NCBI GenBank assembly: GCA_903882745.1
Contig: CAIRYG010000011.1
Span: forward strand, 578,988-642,987
Source of the DNA: an uncultured Gemmatimonadota bacterium
Lineage (GTDB): Bacteria; Gemmatimonadota; Gemmatimonadetes; Gemmatimonadales; Gemmatimonadaceae
DNA: 64,000 nt
Reading direction: 5' to 3'
The position numbers were made by a program, and so were the translations under genes. Numbering within the stretch: position 1 is the stretch's first letter; each line of letters opens with the position of its first letter. Below, piece after piece: positions 13,971 to 23,293 of the stretch. Under the pieces are notes generated by a model. That model did no database searches. It was not told where the DNA came from and saw nothing but the letters and a program-made list of their open reading frames with translations.

Positions 13971-15476
13971 ATGCCGCCTGATCTTCTGCAGAAGCTTGGT
14001 GGTCCCCGCCGCATCATGATCGGCGCCGTTGGGCTGATCGTGGCTGGGGTGATCCTCGTGATTTCCCGCGTCGCCACGGAGCCGAATTGGGTGCCCGCGG
14101 TGACCGGCGTTCCGCTTCAGAGCGCGTCGGAGCTGACCGACCGATTGGATCAGGCCGCCATCAAGTACAAGCTCGATCGTGGGGGCGCGGAGATTTTGGT
14201 CGCGCAGGCCGACTTGGCTCGTGCCCGCGTGACGCTGGCGAAGGACGGACTCCCGGGCGGCAATCGCCCCGGGCTCGAAATCTTTGACCGTCCGTCATGG
14301 GGCTGGAATGACTTTACGCAGCGCGTGAACTATCGCCGTGCGCTGGAAGGCGAGTTGGAGCGCACGATCGGCCGCATGCGCGGCATCGAGCGCGCCGAGG
14401 TGCACATCGCGATTTCGGATCAGGGAGGCTTCCGGGCCGCCAACGAGCGTCCGGCGACCGCCTCTGTGCTGATCGCACTGAAGGACGCGGGACTTCCCGC
14501 ACAGGATATTGTGCAGGGCATTGCCCATCTCGTGTCATCGAGCGTCGACGGACTGAGCTCGGAGAACGTGAGCATCCACGACGAAACGGGTAAGCAGTGG
14601 TCCGACCCCTCCGATGGCTCGAGCGCGGGCCTGACGAGCCGTCAGCTGCGCGTCCAACAGGATGTCGAGAAGTACCTCGAGCATAAGGCCTCGGACCTGG
14701 TGTCCCAGGTAGTGGGCCCGGGCAACAGCCGCGTGCAAGTCGCGGCGGCCATCAACTTCGATAAGGTCGAGCGCACCACGCTCTCCGTCGACCCCGAGAA
14801 GCAGGCGCTCGCGCAGGAAACCAAGGCGGAGATCGTGCCGGGCGCGCAGGGTGGCGCGGGCTCGACCAACGTGAACAGCAGCTACGAGAACACCAAGAGC
14901 ACGGAAGTCTTCAGTGGCGCGATCGGCAACATCCGCCGGATGACGGTGGCCGTGTTGGTCGCAGACGCCCCCGTGCCAAGCACGGGCCCAACCGACACGA
15001 TTCCGCGCTACACCCCCCGCCCTCCCGAAGAACTCGCCCGACTGGAAACGCTGGTTCGCAGCGCCTTGGGCGCAGACTCCTCGCGCGGCGACGCGGTGAG
15101 TGTCGTGAGCCTTCCGATGCCCGTGCAGCGTGTGAAGCCGTCGGTCCCCGTTGTGCCGACCTTCGCGGAAAAGATGCAGCCCTATGAGCGCCCCGCGCTG
15201 ACGGTGATTGGCCTCCTCTTGGCCTTTGGAATGGGGATGATGGCGTTGCGTTCGCTGCGCACGCCGCCGGTGAAGGCCGCTTCGGCGACGCTCACTCTGG
15301 CCCCAGCGGAACCGGCGCCGGCCCTCGTACGCGCGGCACCACCGCGCTCGGCGGATCTGCCCAGCTATTCGTTCCCGATCGCCGACACGCAGATTCGTGA
15401 TCGCGTGGTGCAGACCGTTGATGAGAACCCCGATGCGGCCGCGCGCTTGGTCAAGTCGTGGCTCAAGGATTCGTGA
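13971..15476 (+). CDS. fliF: MS-ring protein FliF
   Basis: FliF forms the membrane MS ring around the export gate. It has 501 residues, with an N-terminal membrane segment (RRIMIGAVGLIVAGVILVIS, about 11-30), a periplasmic ring-building region including GRPGLEIFDRP-like and NYRRALEGELERTI motifs, a second membrane segment (ALTVIGLLLAFGMGMMAL, about 407-424), and the cytoplasmic FliG-binding tail ending VDENPDAAARLVKSWLKDS. It is slightly shorter than enterobacterial FliF. FliG follows 5 bases later. Confidence 0.97.
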   Translation: MPPDLLQKLGGPRRIMIGAVGLIVAGVILVISRVATEPNWVPAVTGVPLQSASELTDRLDQAAIKYKLDRGGAEILVAQADLARARVTLAKDGLPGGNRPGLEIFDRPSWGWNDFTQRVNYRRALEGELERTIGRMRGIERAEVHIAISDQGGFRAANERPATASVLIALKDAGLPAQDIVQGIAHLVSSSVDGLSSENVSIHDETGKQWSDPSDGSSAGLTSRQLRVQQDVEKYLEHKASDLVSQVVGPGNSRVQVAAAINFDKVERTTLSVDPEKQALAQETKAEIVPGAQGGAGSTNVNSSYENTKSTEVFSGAIGNIRRMTVAVLVADAPVPSTGPTDTIPRYTPRPPEELARLETLVRSALGADSSRGDAVSVVSLPMPVQRVKPSVPVVPTFAEKMQPYERPALTVIGLLLAFGMGMMALRSLRTPPVKAASATLTLAPAEPAPALVRAAPPRSADLPSYSFPIADTQIRDRVVQTVDENPDAAARLVKSWLKDS

Positions 15477-15481
15477 TTACC

Positions 15482-16519
15482 ATGCGCTCGAATACCGCAT
15501 TCGCCACACTCGCCGACGAACAGTCCTTCACCGGACGGCAGAAGGCTGCCATCCTCTGCATGGCACTCGGCGCCGAAGGGGCAGCGAAGATCACGCAGAA
15601 GCTGTCGCCCGAAGAAGCGGAGGCCATTTCGTTTGAGATCGCCCGCATGGATCGACTCGCGCCTGAGGAGGCCGAAGGGGTCCTGCTCGAGTGGATTGAG
15701 ACCTCGGTCGCCTCGCAGGCGTTGAACTCGGGTGGCGTGGACTACGCCCGCGAGATTCTCGAGAAGGCGTTCACCACCACAAAAGCACAGCAGATTCTGA
15801 AGCGGGTTGTGAGCCAGCTCGCGGACTCGAGTGGATTGCGCCGTCTGCGCAACGCCGATCCGCAGCAGGTCGCGACGATGTTCCGCAACGAGCACCCGCA
15901 GACGGTCGCCATGATTCTGGCGCACTTGATGCCGCAGCAGGCAGCGGCCGTGCTCAAGGAAATTGATCCGTCCCACGCGGCGGACATCGCGTTCCGTATG
16001 GCCAAGATGGAGAAGGTGTCGCCAGAGATGCTCCAACTCATTGAGAAGTCGCTGGGTACCGACACGGACCTCAACATCCAACAGGGCATGTCGGCCGCCG
16101 GTGGCCCCGCGGCTGTCGCAGCGGTGCTCAACCTGATGCAGGGCACCATGGAGAAGGAGATTCTTGCGCAGGTTGCCGCGCGCGATCTCACCCTCTCGGA
16201 ACAGATCAAGCACCTGATGTTCGTGTTCGAAGACGTCGTCGGTCTGGACGACCGCTCGGTGCAACGCATCCTGCGCGACCTGGACAACAAGACCCTGGCG
16301 CTCGCGCTCAAGGGAGCAAGCGCGGAGCTTCGCACCCGCATTATCGGGCAGATGTCGCAGCGAGCCTCGCAGGCGCTGGCCGACGAAATGGAAATGCTTG
16401 GCCCGGTCCGCATGCGGGATGTCGAAGCGGCGCAGATGGGCGTGGTCGCACAGATTCGCACACTCGAGGAGGCCGGAGAAATCGTTCTGGGCGCCAGTGC
16501 CGACGACCTTGTCGCCTAA
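15482..16519 (+). CDS. fliG: Flagellar motor switch protein FliG
   Basis: Rotor protein that transmits torque from MotA and sets direction. It has 345 residues from the ATG at 15482, right after the fliF stop; a GTG at 15458 would overlap fliF. Motifs: FTGRQKAAILCMALGAEGAA (N-domain), NEHPQTVAMILAHLMPQQAA (the EHPQ middle domain), and the charged C-terminal torque region FVFEDVVGLDDRSVQRILRD. Length fits the family. It is in one operon with fliF and fliH. Confidence 0.97.
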   Translation: MRSNTAFATLADEQSFTGRQKAAILCMALGAEGAAKITQKLSPEEAEAISFEIARMDRLAPEEAEGVLLEWIETSVASQALNSGGVDYAREILEKAFTTTKAQQILKRVVSQLADSSGLRRLRNADPQQVATMFRNEHPQTVAMILAHLMPQQAAAVLKEIDPSHAADIAFRMAKMEKVSPEMLQLIEKSLGTDTDLNIQQGMSAAGGPAAVAAVLNLMQGTMEKEILAQVAARDLTLSEQIKHLMFVFEDVVGLDDRSVQRILRDLDNKTLALALKGASAELRTRIIGQMSQRASQALADEMEMLGPVRMRDVEAAQMGVVAQIRTLEEAGEIVLGASADDLVA

Positions 16520-17138
16520 CCCGGCGGGGAGAAAGTCCTCGCCGAGCGCGTGGGCGCTCGACGACTTCGGGTCGTTCCGCAAGGAACACCCGCAGGACAC
16601 GCCGACCGAAGCTGTACCGACCGCGCAAGAACTCGCGGTCGAGGAAGCCTGGCAGGCGGGGTATCAGGCCGGGCGCCTCGAGGGCGAGATGGCCGAGCAG
16701 GCACGTCTCGCACCGACCTTGCGTGCCGCGTCCGATGCTATCGATGACATCCGCTCATCCGAAGAACGGTGGCAGGGTGCGATCGAAGAGAACATTATTG
16801 CACTTGCCACCGCGATTGCGCGCCATTTGGTGGATCGCGAAATGGAAACGGACATGACCGTGGTCTCGACGCTGATTGAACGCGCGCTCGAAGCGTTCCC
16901 GATCGATCAGCCCGTGCGCGTCCGCGTGAACCCGCGTGACCTCACTGTGATTGAATCGCTCTCGGCGCACGACCATCCGATGCCGGGTGCCGCACGCGGC
17001 ACGAATGCGCGGTGGATCGCCGATGCGCGCATTGCGCCAGGCGGCGCGATGGTTGAAGGGCGCGAACGCATTGTGGACGCGCGTGTCGACAGCGCGCTCG
17101 AACGTATTTACCGCCGACTGACATACACCGGTGCCTGA
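16497..17138 (+). CDS. fliH: Flagellar export ATPase regulator FliH
   Basis: FliH is the stator/inhibitor of the ATPase FliI. It has 213 residues from the GTG at 16497, which overlaps the fliG 3' end by 23 bases; the start is uncertain, and a TTG at 16509 is an alternative. Features: EEAWQAGYQAGRLEGEMAEQ, the GxxxG helix repeat of FliH, then the conserved C-terminal domain IALATAIARHLVDREM and RVRVNPRDLTVIES. fliI starts inside its stop codon region. Confidence 0.88.
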   Translation: MPTTLSPNPAGRKSSPSAWALDDFGSFRKEHPQDTPTEAVPTAQELAVEEAWQAGYQAGRLEGEMAEQARLAPTLRAASDAIDDIRSSEERWQGAIEENIIALATAIARHLVDREMETDMTVVSTLIERALEAFPIDQPVRVRVNPRDLTVIESLSAHDHPMPGAARGTNARWIADARIAPGGAMVEGRERIVDARVDSALERIYRRLTYTGA

Positions 17139-18462
17139 GCTCCTCGCACGTCGTATCGGGGAAATGCCCCGTTTCGCCACCAACGGACGCGTCATTCGTG
17201 TGACGGGTCTTGTCGTCGAAGTCGCCGGCCTCGACCTCGGCCTGGGCGAGATTTGCCAGCTGTCCTCGTTCACCGACGGGCGCACCGTGCTCGCCGAAGT
17301 GTGCGGATTCGACAGCGATCGCTTGCTCCTGATGTCGCTCGGCGAACTCGATGGCATCCATCCGGGCGCGATGGTCACGCCGCTCGGGCGATCGTTTGGC
17401 ATTGAAGTGGGGCCTGACCTTTTGGGCCGCGTGCTCAACGGGCTCGGGCAGCCGATTGATGGGGGACCGAAGCTTCGCAATACGGAGCGTGTCTCGCTCA
17501 CATCCGAGCCGCCGAATCCCCTGCACCGTCAGATGATCAGCGAGCCGCTCGAGACTGGCGTGCGCGCGATCGACGGCCTGCTCACGATTGGACGCGGCCA
17601 GCGTGTCGGTATTTTCGCCGGCTCCGGCGTGGGAAAGAGCACACTGCTCGGGATGATTGCGCGCCAGGCCAAGTCCGACGTGAACGTCATTGCGCTGCTT
17701 GGCGAACGTGGACGCGAAGTGCGGGAGTTCCTCGAGCACTCGCTCGGCGCCGAAGGGTTGGCGCGATCTGTTGTCGTGGTTGCCACTGGTGATCAGGCTG
17801 CGCTGGTGCGTGCGCGCGGCGCGCTGGTGGCGACCGCGATTGCGGAATATTTCCGCGATCAGGGCAAGCAGGTGACGCTGATGATCGATTCCGTGACGCG
17901 TGTGGCGATGGCGTGGCGCGAGATTGGCCTGGCTGTGGGCGAGCCGCCAACGACCAAGGGCTATCCGCCTTCGGTGTTCGCGAATCTGCCGCGGCTGCTT
18001 GAGCGCGCGGGTAACGGTTCGACGGGCGGGATCACCGGGCTCTACACCGTGCTCGTCGATGGCGATGACTTCAATGAACCCGTCGCTGATGCCGCGCGAT
18101 CGATTCTGGATGGTCATATTGTGCTCACGCGCAAACTGGCGAGCGCCGGGCATTATCCGTCGATCGACATTCTCGACAGCAAGAGTCGTGTGAAGGATCT
18201 CGTCACTGAGGTTCCACAACAGGCGGCGGCGCGTTCTGTGTTGCGGACTGAAGCGGCATACCGTGAGAAGGAAGACTTGATCATGGTCGGCGCGTATCAG
18301 CGCGGCAGCGATCCGCATGTGGACGCGGCGATTCAGTTTCGCGAGCCGGTGCTCTCGTATCTGCAGCAAGCGCCGTCGGAGCATTCGACGCTCGAGCAGA
18401 CGACCAATGATCTCTTGGCACTCGGCGGCGCCATTGATGCGTCGACTGCACGGCCCTCGTGA
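17131..18462 (+). CDS. fliI: Flagellum-specific ATPase FliI
   Basis: F1-like ATPase of the flagellar type III export apparatus. It has 443 residues with a GTG start overlapping fliH by 8 bases. Walker A is GSGVGKST (about 166-173) and Walker B is LMIDSVTR (about 250-257), followed by MAWREIGLAVGEPPTTKGYP, the family region. There is also VLTRKLASAGHYPSIDIL. Full length for FliI. It works with FliH and FliJ encoded on either side. Confidence 0.97.
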   Translation: MPELLARRIGEMPRFATNGRVIRVTGLVVEVAGLDLGLGEICQLSSFTDGRTVLAEVCGFDSDRLLLMSLGELDGIHPGAMVTPLGRSFGIEVGPDLLGRVLNGLGQPIDGGPKLRNTERVSLTSEPPNPLHRQMISEPLETGVRAIDGLLTIGRGQRVGIFAGSGVGKSTLLGMIARQAKSDVNVIALLGERGREVREFLEHSLGAEGLARSVVVVATGDQAALVRARGALVATAIAEYFRDQGKQVTLMIDSVTRVAMAWREIGLAVGEPPTTKGYPPSVFANLPRLLERAGNGSTGGITGLYTVLVDGDDFNEPVADAARSILDGHIVLTRKLASAGHYPSIDILDSKSRVKDLVTEVPQQAAARSVLRTEAAYREKEDLIMVGAYQRGSDPHVDAAIQFREPVLSYLQQAPSEHSTLEQTTNDLLALGGAIDASTARPS

Positions 18463-18914
18463 GTTCTGACCGCTTCACCTTTCGGCTTGAGCGGTTGCTC
18501 TCGCTGCGACAGAAGGCGGAAGAGGTTGCCGCTATTGCGCTGGCTGAGGCCCGCAATGCGGAAACGGCTGCGCACGAGGCCAAGGCGGCACTCGAAATGC
18601 ACCGCGTGCGGACGCAGGAGTCGTTGACGCTTCGCGCTGGCGACACCTCCACCGTTGCCACATTGCGGCAGGTTGCGCTGCTGATGGAGGACGCCGACCG
18701 CCGCATTGCGCAAGCGGACGAGCGTTTGACGGCGTGCCGCACCACCATGCTGGCTCGGCGGGACGTGTTGAATGCCGCCGTCCAGGAGCGTCGCGTGCTT
18801 GGGCGCTTGAAAGAGCGCGCCCTGGACACCTGGCAGCAGGCGGCTGCCCGGTCGGAACAGATCACCATGGACGAATTCGCGCAGACCCGGCGGAATGGTA
18901 CGGATATTGCATAA
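18459..18914 (+). CDS. fliJ: Flagellar export chaperone FliJ
   Basis: 151 residues, GTG start in a 4-base overlap with fliI. The protein is a long Ala/Glu/Arg-rich coiled coil beginning FTFRLERLLSLRQKAEEVAA, the FliJ start pattern (F.F.L..LL..R). FliJ sits in the FliI hexamer and escorts chaperones. The assignment rests on coiled-coil pattern plus position after fliI. Confidence 0.88.
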   Translation: MSSDRFTFRLERLLSLRQKAEEVAAIALAEARNAETAAHEAKAALEMHRVRTQESLTLRAGDTSTVATLRQVALLMEDADRRIAQADERLTACRTTMLARRDVLNAAVQERRVLGRLKERALDTWQQAAARSEQITMDEFAQTRRNGTDIA

Positions 18915-18941
18915 CTAGGGATCGGACACTTCCGATTCCCT

Positions 18942-19547
18942 ATGAAACGACTTCTGATTCCCTTCGCCGCGGCACTCCTTGCCGCCGCATCCGGCACCTC
19001 CGCTCTTTCTGTCTCGCAGGCCAAGACCGTGGCGGCCGAAGCACAGGCCAAAGCGAAAGTGGTCCACGACAGCCTCGAGCGAATCGCCGCGGACTCCACA
19101 AAGCGCGCCGCTGACGCCAAGCACGTGGCTGACAGCACGGCGACCGACAGCCTGATGTCGGCCACACCGGCTGCCGCACCGGCTGCACCGCCGGCTGCTG
19201 CACCCGCGCCAGCAAATAAGAAGACCGCCGCCCCCGACGCCAAGCACCCGGCCCCGGACGCGAAGCACCCGGCCCCGGACGCGAAGCGCCCGGCACCTGG
19301 CCTGCTCGCCGGCCCACTGCAGACTGGCGATGCCGTGCTCCCCAGTGGCCGGCTGTCAAAGATTTTCGCGAACATGCCAGCAAAGGATGCCGCCAAAGTT
19401 CTCGCGCACCTCGATGATGCCGATGTCTCGCGGATCCTAGGGGCGGTCACCGACAAGCGCGCGGCCGAGATCCTCGCGCTCCTGCCATCGGAGCGGGCGG
19501 CGGCCATCAGTAAGACGGCCCTCAAGTCGCCCGCAGGCGCCAAGTGA
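18942..19547 (+). CDS. MotE-like protein with MgtE-N-type domain
   Basis: 201 residues. Signal peptide or membrane anchor at 5-20 (LIPFAAALLAAASGTSAL); helical Lys/Ala stretch; Ala/Pro-rich linker with three copies of APDAK-HP from an 18-base DNA repeat (about 19231-19290); then a C-terminal MgtE-N-type domain LSKIFANMPAKDAAKVLAHL, ILGAVTDKRAAEILALLPSE. This resembles MotE/YlxF proteins found in flagellar operons near fliJ and fliK, which assist stators in some bacteria. It precedes fliK with a 4-base overlap. Confidence 0.8.
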   Translation: MKRLLIPFAAALLAAASGTSALSVSQAKTVAAEAQAKAKVVHDSLERIAADSTKRAADAKHVADSTATDSLMSATPAAAPAAPPAAAPAPANKKTAAPDAKHPAPDAKHPAPDAKRPAPGLLAGPLQTGDAVLPSGRLSKIFANMPAKDAAKVLAHLDDADVSRILGAVTDKRAAEILALLPSERAAAISKTALKSPAGAK

Positions 19548-21091
19548 ACAGCATTCCGTCGTTCGTCCCGGTCAACGCGCCGGCAGCGTCGACGGCAGCG
19601 CCGACGGCTGATGCCTTCAGCGATGCGGTGAACGGCGGAACCTCGTCGAGCGCGTTCGCGGGAGCGCTGGATCGCGCGACGCGCGTTCGCGAGAGCCACG
19701 ACCTTGACGCAGCGAGCGCCGAGAAGGCTGAGAAGAAGCGCCGCGAGAAGGAAGACGCGGAGCGTCCGACCGCTGATAGTTCCGGCGCAACCGGAGAGAC
19801 AAGCTCCGGCACGAGCGCCCTGCGCGCCTTGCTGGCCCGCGCCTCACTGGAGTCATCGGGCGCCACCACGCGTGTCGATGCACAGCTTACCGATCGTGCC
19901 GCGCGTGAAGCAGCCGGCAGTGATCCCTCGACAGTCTTTCGCGACCCTGCCCTCTTGCAGCCGGAGTTCCGGAGCAAGGTGGAGCGGGTCGTGCAGCGCA
20001 TGAAGGGGGAAACGGGCGCCGATGTCTCGATCCGAGAAACCTGGCGGAGTCAGACGCGCCAGAATGCACTCTACGATCAGGGACGCTCCACGAGCGGCCC
20101 CGTCGTGACCTGGACGCAGAACTCCCGTCATTCCTCTGGATTGGCCGCAGACCTCGTGGTGTCGGGCGGCAGTTCCAGCCAATACGCGGCACTCCAGCAG
20201 ATTGCGAACGAAGAAGGACTTCGGACGCTAGGCGCGAAGGATCCGGGTCATGTCGAGCTGAATCTTGGCGCCCTCCAGCAACAGACCGGTGCCTCGGTAC
20301 TCGGCGCCGAGATCAGCCTCGCGACGCCGGGACAGCAGGGGGCGCTCGCGCAGGGGGCACAGGGCGCGCAACTGGCGCAGGTTGCGGCGGTGGCACAAGT
20401 CGCGCAGGTCGCAGAAGTTGCGCAGGTCGCCGGCGTCGCTGCTCCCGGCGTTTCTACTCCAGGGGGCGCTGCTCCACGTGGCGCGTCAAAGTCTGACGCC
20501 ACGGCGGCAGCAACTGGCGCTGGGGCATCCGTGCGGTCGGCCAAGTCGTCGCGCTCATCTCGCTCGTCCTCAGAGTCACGGGACGACAGCGGGAGTAACG
20601 GGAACAGTGGCAATGGGGCTCGGACGCCGCAGGCGATTGCGCTCTCGAGCCTTGGAAGCCCGGTGAACACGGGTGGTGTGAGCGCGCCGCGTTTCGTGGC
20701 GCCGCTGCCCAGCGATGCCGCCGCCCGTGTGGATCGCGTCTTGGCGCTGCAGGATGCCCGGGCCGCACAACCGATGAATCAAATGTTGCTCCGCGTCGAC
20801 AACGGCGCTGGTGGCGAGGACCGGATTCGCATTGGAACGATGGGCGCGCGCGTTGGCGCGACGATCGACCTCGCGGATCCCGCACTCGCGGCCCAGATCG
20901 GCCTCCGGGCTTCCGAGCTCGGCAAGACGCTGGCCGCACGTGGACTCTCCATGGATGCCCTCCGTGTGCGCGGCAACAGCGGACCCGCTTCGACTTCCAA
21001 CGATCTCCTTAACGCGCTGATCGCCAATGGCGACCTCGCGCCTACTCCTTCCCGTCGTCGCACCGGCGACACCACCGGACATCAGCCATGA
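19544..21091 (+). CDS. fliK: FliK-like hook-length protein with embedded M15 peptidase domain
   Basis: 515 residues, GTG start. Layout: low-complexity charged N-terminus (1-130); a region resembling M15 zinc peptidases (about 138-245), with SRHSSGLAADL giving H196 and D203, and DPGHVEL giving D233 and H236, i.e. the SxHxxGxAxD and DxxH metal-site pattern of VanY/endolysin peptidases; a Val-Ala-Gln repeat linker (about 265-305); a Ser/Arg-rich stretch; and a FliK C-terminal-type domain (about 410-490: LLRVDNGAGGEDRIRIGTMG, LGKTLAARGLSMDALRVRG). Position before flgD-flgE is the fliK place. FliK normally has no peptidase. Whether it cuts cell wall is untested. Confidence 0.85.
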   Translation: MNSIPSFVPVNAPAASTAAPTADAFSDAVNGGTSSSAFAGALDRATRVRESHDLDAASAEKAEKKRREKEDAERPTADSSGATGETSSGTSALRALLARASLESSGATTRVDAQLTDRAAREAAGSDPSTVFRDPALLQPEFRSKVERVVQRMKGETGADVSIRETWRSQTRQNALYDQGRSTSGPVVTWTQNSRHSSGLAADLVVSGGSSSQYAALQQIANEEGLRTLGAKDPGHVELNLGALQQQTGASVLGAEISLATPGQQGALAQGAQGAQLAQVAAVAQVAQVAEVAQVAGVAAPGVSTPGGAAPRGASKSDATAAATGAGASVRSAKSSRSSRSSSESRDDSGSNGNSGNGARTPQAIALSSLGSPVNTGGVSAPRFVAPLPSDAAARVDRVLALQDARAAQPMNQMLLRVDNGAGGEDRIRIGTMGARVGATIDLADPALAAQIGLRASELGKTLAARGLSMDALRVRGNSGPASTSNDLLNALIANGDLAPTPSRRRTGDTTGHQP

Positions 21092-21774
21092 CCGTTCCTT
21101 CGATCGGCAGCACCGCGGCGGCCAGCGGCGCGACAACGAGCAGCGCCACATCCAAAGGCATGCTGGGCAAGGACGACTTTATGAAGTTGCTCGTTGCCCA
21201 AATGCAGCACCAGGATCCCATGAACCCGAGCGACAGCTCGCAGATGGCGGCGCAGTTGGCACAGTTCTCGTCGCTCGAGCAGCTCACCAACATCTCGCAG
21301 CAGATGGCCTCGCAGGCGGCCGACAGCGCGACGCTCGTGAATACCGTCAACAACTCGTCGGCCATCGGGCTGCTCGGCAAAACCGTGTCCGTACTCGACG
21401 ACACCGTTCAGGTGGGTGGCACCTCGCCAACGCGTACTGCCTCGACAACCGTCGGCGCGGGCGGCGGTGACTTCACCGTTCGCCTCGAAGACGCAAACGG
21501 CTTCACGGTTGCGACCAACCATATGGGGCGTGTCTCCGGCGGACAGCAGAACGTGTCGCTCGATTCGCTCACCAGCGGACTCCCCGAGGGCAACTACAAG
21601 GTGGTGTTCGACGTGACCAATGGCGTCGGGAGCACGCGGACCATTGCGCACCCGACCTCGACGGTCGCAGCGCATGTCGACGGCATCGGCTTTGGCACGA
21701 ATGGTGCAGTGGTGACGAGCGGCTCCAAGAAGTACACGATCGGGCAGGTTCTGTCCGTCAACGCGACCAACTAA
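21088..21774 (+). CDS. flgD: Hook cap protein FlgD
   Basis: Scaffold that caps the growing hook. It has 228 residues in a 4-base overlap with fliK. The N-terminal part has the family block LGKDDFMKLLVAQMQHQDPM and MAAQLAQFSSLEQLTNIS. The C-terminal half has FLN-like/Tudor-type strands (VRLEDANGFTVATN, GLPEGNYKVVFDV). Exported via the type III system. It is followed at 18 bases by flgE. Confidence 0.96.
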   Translation: MTVPSIGSTAAASGATTSSATSKGMLGKDDFMKLLVAQMQHQDPMNPSDSSQMAAQLAQFSSLEQLTNISQQMASQAADSATLVNTVNNSSAIGLLGKTVSVLDDTVQVGGTSPTRTASTTVGAGGGDFTVRLEDANGFTVATNHMGRVSGGQQNVSLDSLTSGLPEGNYKVVFDVTNGVGSTRTIAHPTSTVAAHVDGIGFGTNGAVVTSGSKKYTIGQVLSVNATN

Positions 21775-21792
21775 TCCGCACCGAGGATTCTC

Positions 21793-23106
21793 ATGCTGAA
21801 CTCGCTCAACACTGGACTCGCGGGACTGAAGAACCACCAGTCCATGATGGATATGATCGGTAATAACATTGCCAACGTGAACACGCTGGCTTTCAAGTCT
21901 GGCCGCATGACCTTCAAGGAAGGCTTCGCGGACATGCTGCAGGGCGCGACGTCGCCGACCGCCGGTCAGGGTGGCTCGAATCCGATGCAGCTTGGTCTTG
22001 GCTCCACCATCGGCGCGATCGACACATCGTTCACGCAGGGCAACTTTCAGTCGACCGGACGCAATACGGATCTCGCGATCACGGGCAATGCCATGTTCGT
22101 GACCCGCACGGGCAATCAGCAGATGTACACGCGGTCCGGCAACTTCCAGGTCGACGGCAACGGCACGCTCATCGCGCCGCCGACAGGTGCAGTGGTTCAA
22201 GGGCGCCTCGCCGCCAACGGCATCTTGGGCACGAGCATCGGCGACATCGTCCTCCCCTTCGGGCAGAAGACGGCCGCACACGCGACGACCGCCATGAAGC
22301 TCTCCGGCAATCTCGACGCGTCGGCACCAATTTTTGACACGAGCTCGTACCAGGGGAGCGCCACAGGGTTCAACGCCACCACCGGCGCAAATCCTGCGAA
22401 CTCCAAGTCGTGGAGTGAGTCATCGCTCACCGTGTACGACTCGCTCGGCAATAAGTACGACGTTCGCGTGAACATGTGGAAGTCGGGGACGTCCGAGTGG
22501 ACGTGGGCCGTCGACCCGCAGAGCCTCGTCGATGCAAAGGTCCCGGCGGACTCCATCTCCGGTGGCGGCGTCCTCAGCTTTGGCCCCGATGGCATGCTGA
22601 CCGCGCCGAGCCCGGGCACCATCAACTTCGCACCTCCGGGTGCAAAGCCCGTCATCATCAATGTGGATCCGGGCAGCGGCGTGAACGGTCTCACCGATAT
22701 CGCCTCCCCCACCACCGCCGTGCTGCGCGATCAGGATGGGTACACGTCCGGACTGCTGCAAGACTTCACGATCGACCGCACCGGTGTGATCTCGGGCTCG
22801 TTCAGCAACGGTCAGACGCTGACCCTTGCGCAGATTTCGCTCGCCGATTTCAACAACCCCGACGGACTCATTCGCGCCGGCGACAACATGTACAAGGCGT
22901 CGGCCAACTCCGGCAGCCCGGTCGTTGGATTCGCGAGCGAAGGAAGCCCCTCCTCCATCACGAGCGGCGCACTCGAACTGTCGAACGTTGATCTCGCGAG
23001 TGAGTTCACGCAGATGATTGTCGCGCAGCGTGGATTCCAGGCCAACAGCAAGGTCATCACGACCTCTGACGAGATGCTGCAGGAAATCATGCTCCTCAAG
23101 CGCTAA
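21793..23106 (+). CDS. flgE: Flagellar hook protein FlgE
   Basis: Hook subunit, 437 residues. The N-terminal rod/hook motif is MLNSLNTGLAGLKNHQSMMDMIGNNIANVNTLAFKS, where NNIANVNT is the hallmark. The C-terminal motif ends LSNVDLASEFTQMIVAQRGF and QANSKVITTSDEMLQEIMLL. Size is normal. It ends the flgB operon; a hairpin follows at 23122. Confidence 0.97.
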   Translation: MLNSLNTGLAGLKNHQSMMDMIGNNIANVNTLAFKSGRMTFKEGFADMLQGATSPTAGQGGSNPMQLGLGSTIGAIDTSFTQGNFQSTGRNTDLAITGNAMFVTRTGNQQMYTRSGNFQVDGNGTLIAPPTGAVVQGRLAANGILGTSIGDIVLPFGQKTAAHATTAMKLSGNLDASAPIFDTSSYQGSATGFNATTGANPANSKSWSESSLTVYDSLGNKYDVRVNMWKSGTSEWTWAVDPQSLVDAKVPADSISGGGVLSFGPDGMLTAPSPGTINFAPPGAKPVIINVDPGSGVNGLTDIASPTTAVLRDQDGYTSGLLQDFTIDRTGVISGSFSNGQTLTLAQISLADFNNPDGLIRAGDNMYKASANSGSPVVGFASEGSPSSITSGALELSNVDLASEFTQMIVAQRGFQANSKVITTSDEMLQEIMLLKR

Positions 23107-23121
23107 ACCCTGCGCTGGGAT

Positions 23122-23151
23122 GAACGCCGCTCTCAACCGAGGGCGGCGTTC
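23122..23151 (+). terminator. Hairpin after flgE
   Basis: Stem GAACGCCGC / GCGGCGTTC (23122-23130, 23143-23151) with a 12-base loop, 16 bases past the flgE stop; no strong T-run (GCTATTC). It probably ends the flgB-flgE transcript. Confidence 0.55.
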
Positions 23152-23237
23152 GCTATTCGAGGAGCTCGGAGGCGGCAGAAGTTGCCGCCCAACAAAAACA
23201 TGCGCAGAAGGTCGATTCCACCTCCGCCGAAACAATG

Positions 23238-23268
23238 ACGTAAGATTCAGTAATACATAGACTTACGT
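23238..23268. promoter_or_regulatory. Inverted repeat upstream of the fliL promoter
   Basis: ACGTAAG (23238-23244) and CTTACGT (23262-23268) form a perfect 7-base inverted repeat with 17 bases between, in AT-rich DNA 26 bases upstream of the sigma-54 site. This is a plausible binding site for the Fis-type activator or another dimer. Inference from symmetry only. Confidence 0.35.
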
Positions 23269-23293
23269 GACCATAAAGGCCGTGCCCTTCATC

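Noticed and set aside
15365..16600. 411-codon frame antisense to fliG
   Set aside because: fliG on the plus strand has the EHPQ and torque-helix motifs; the antisense product has no domain.
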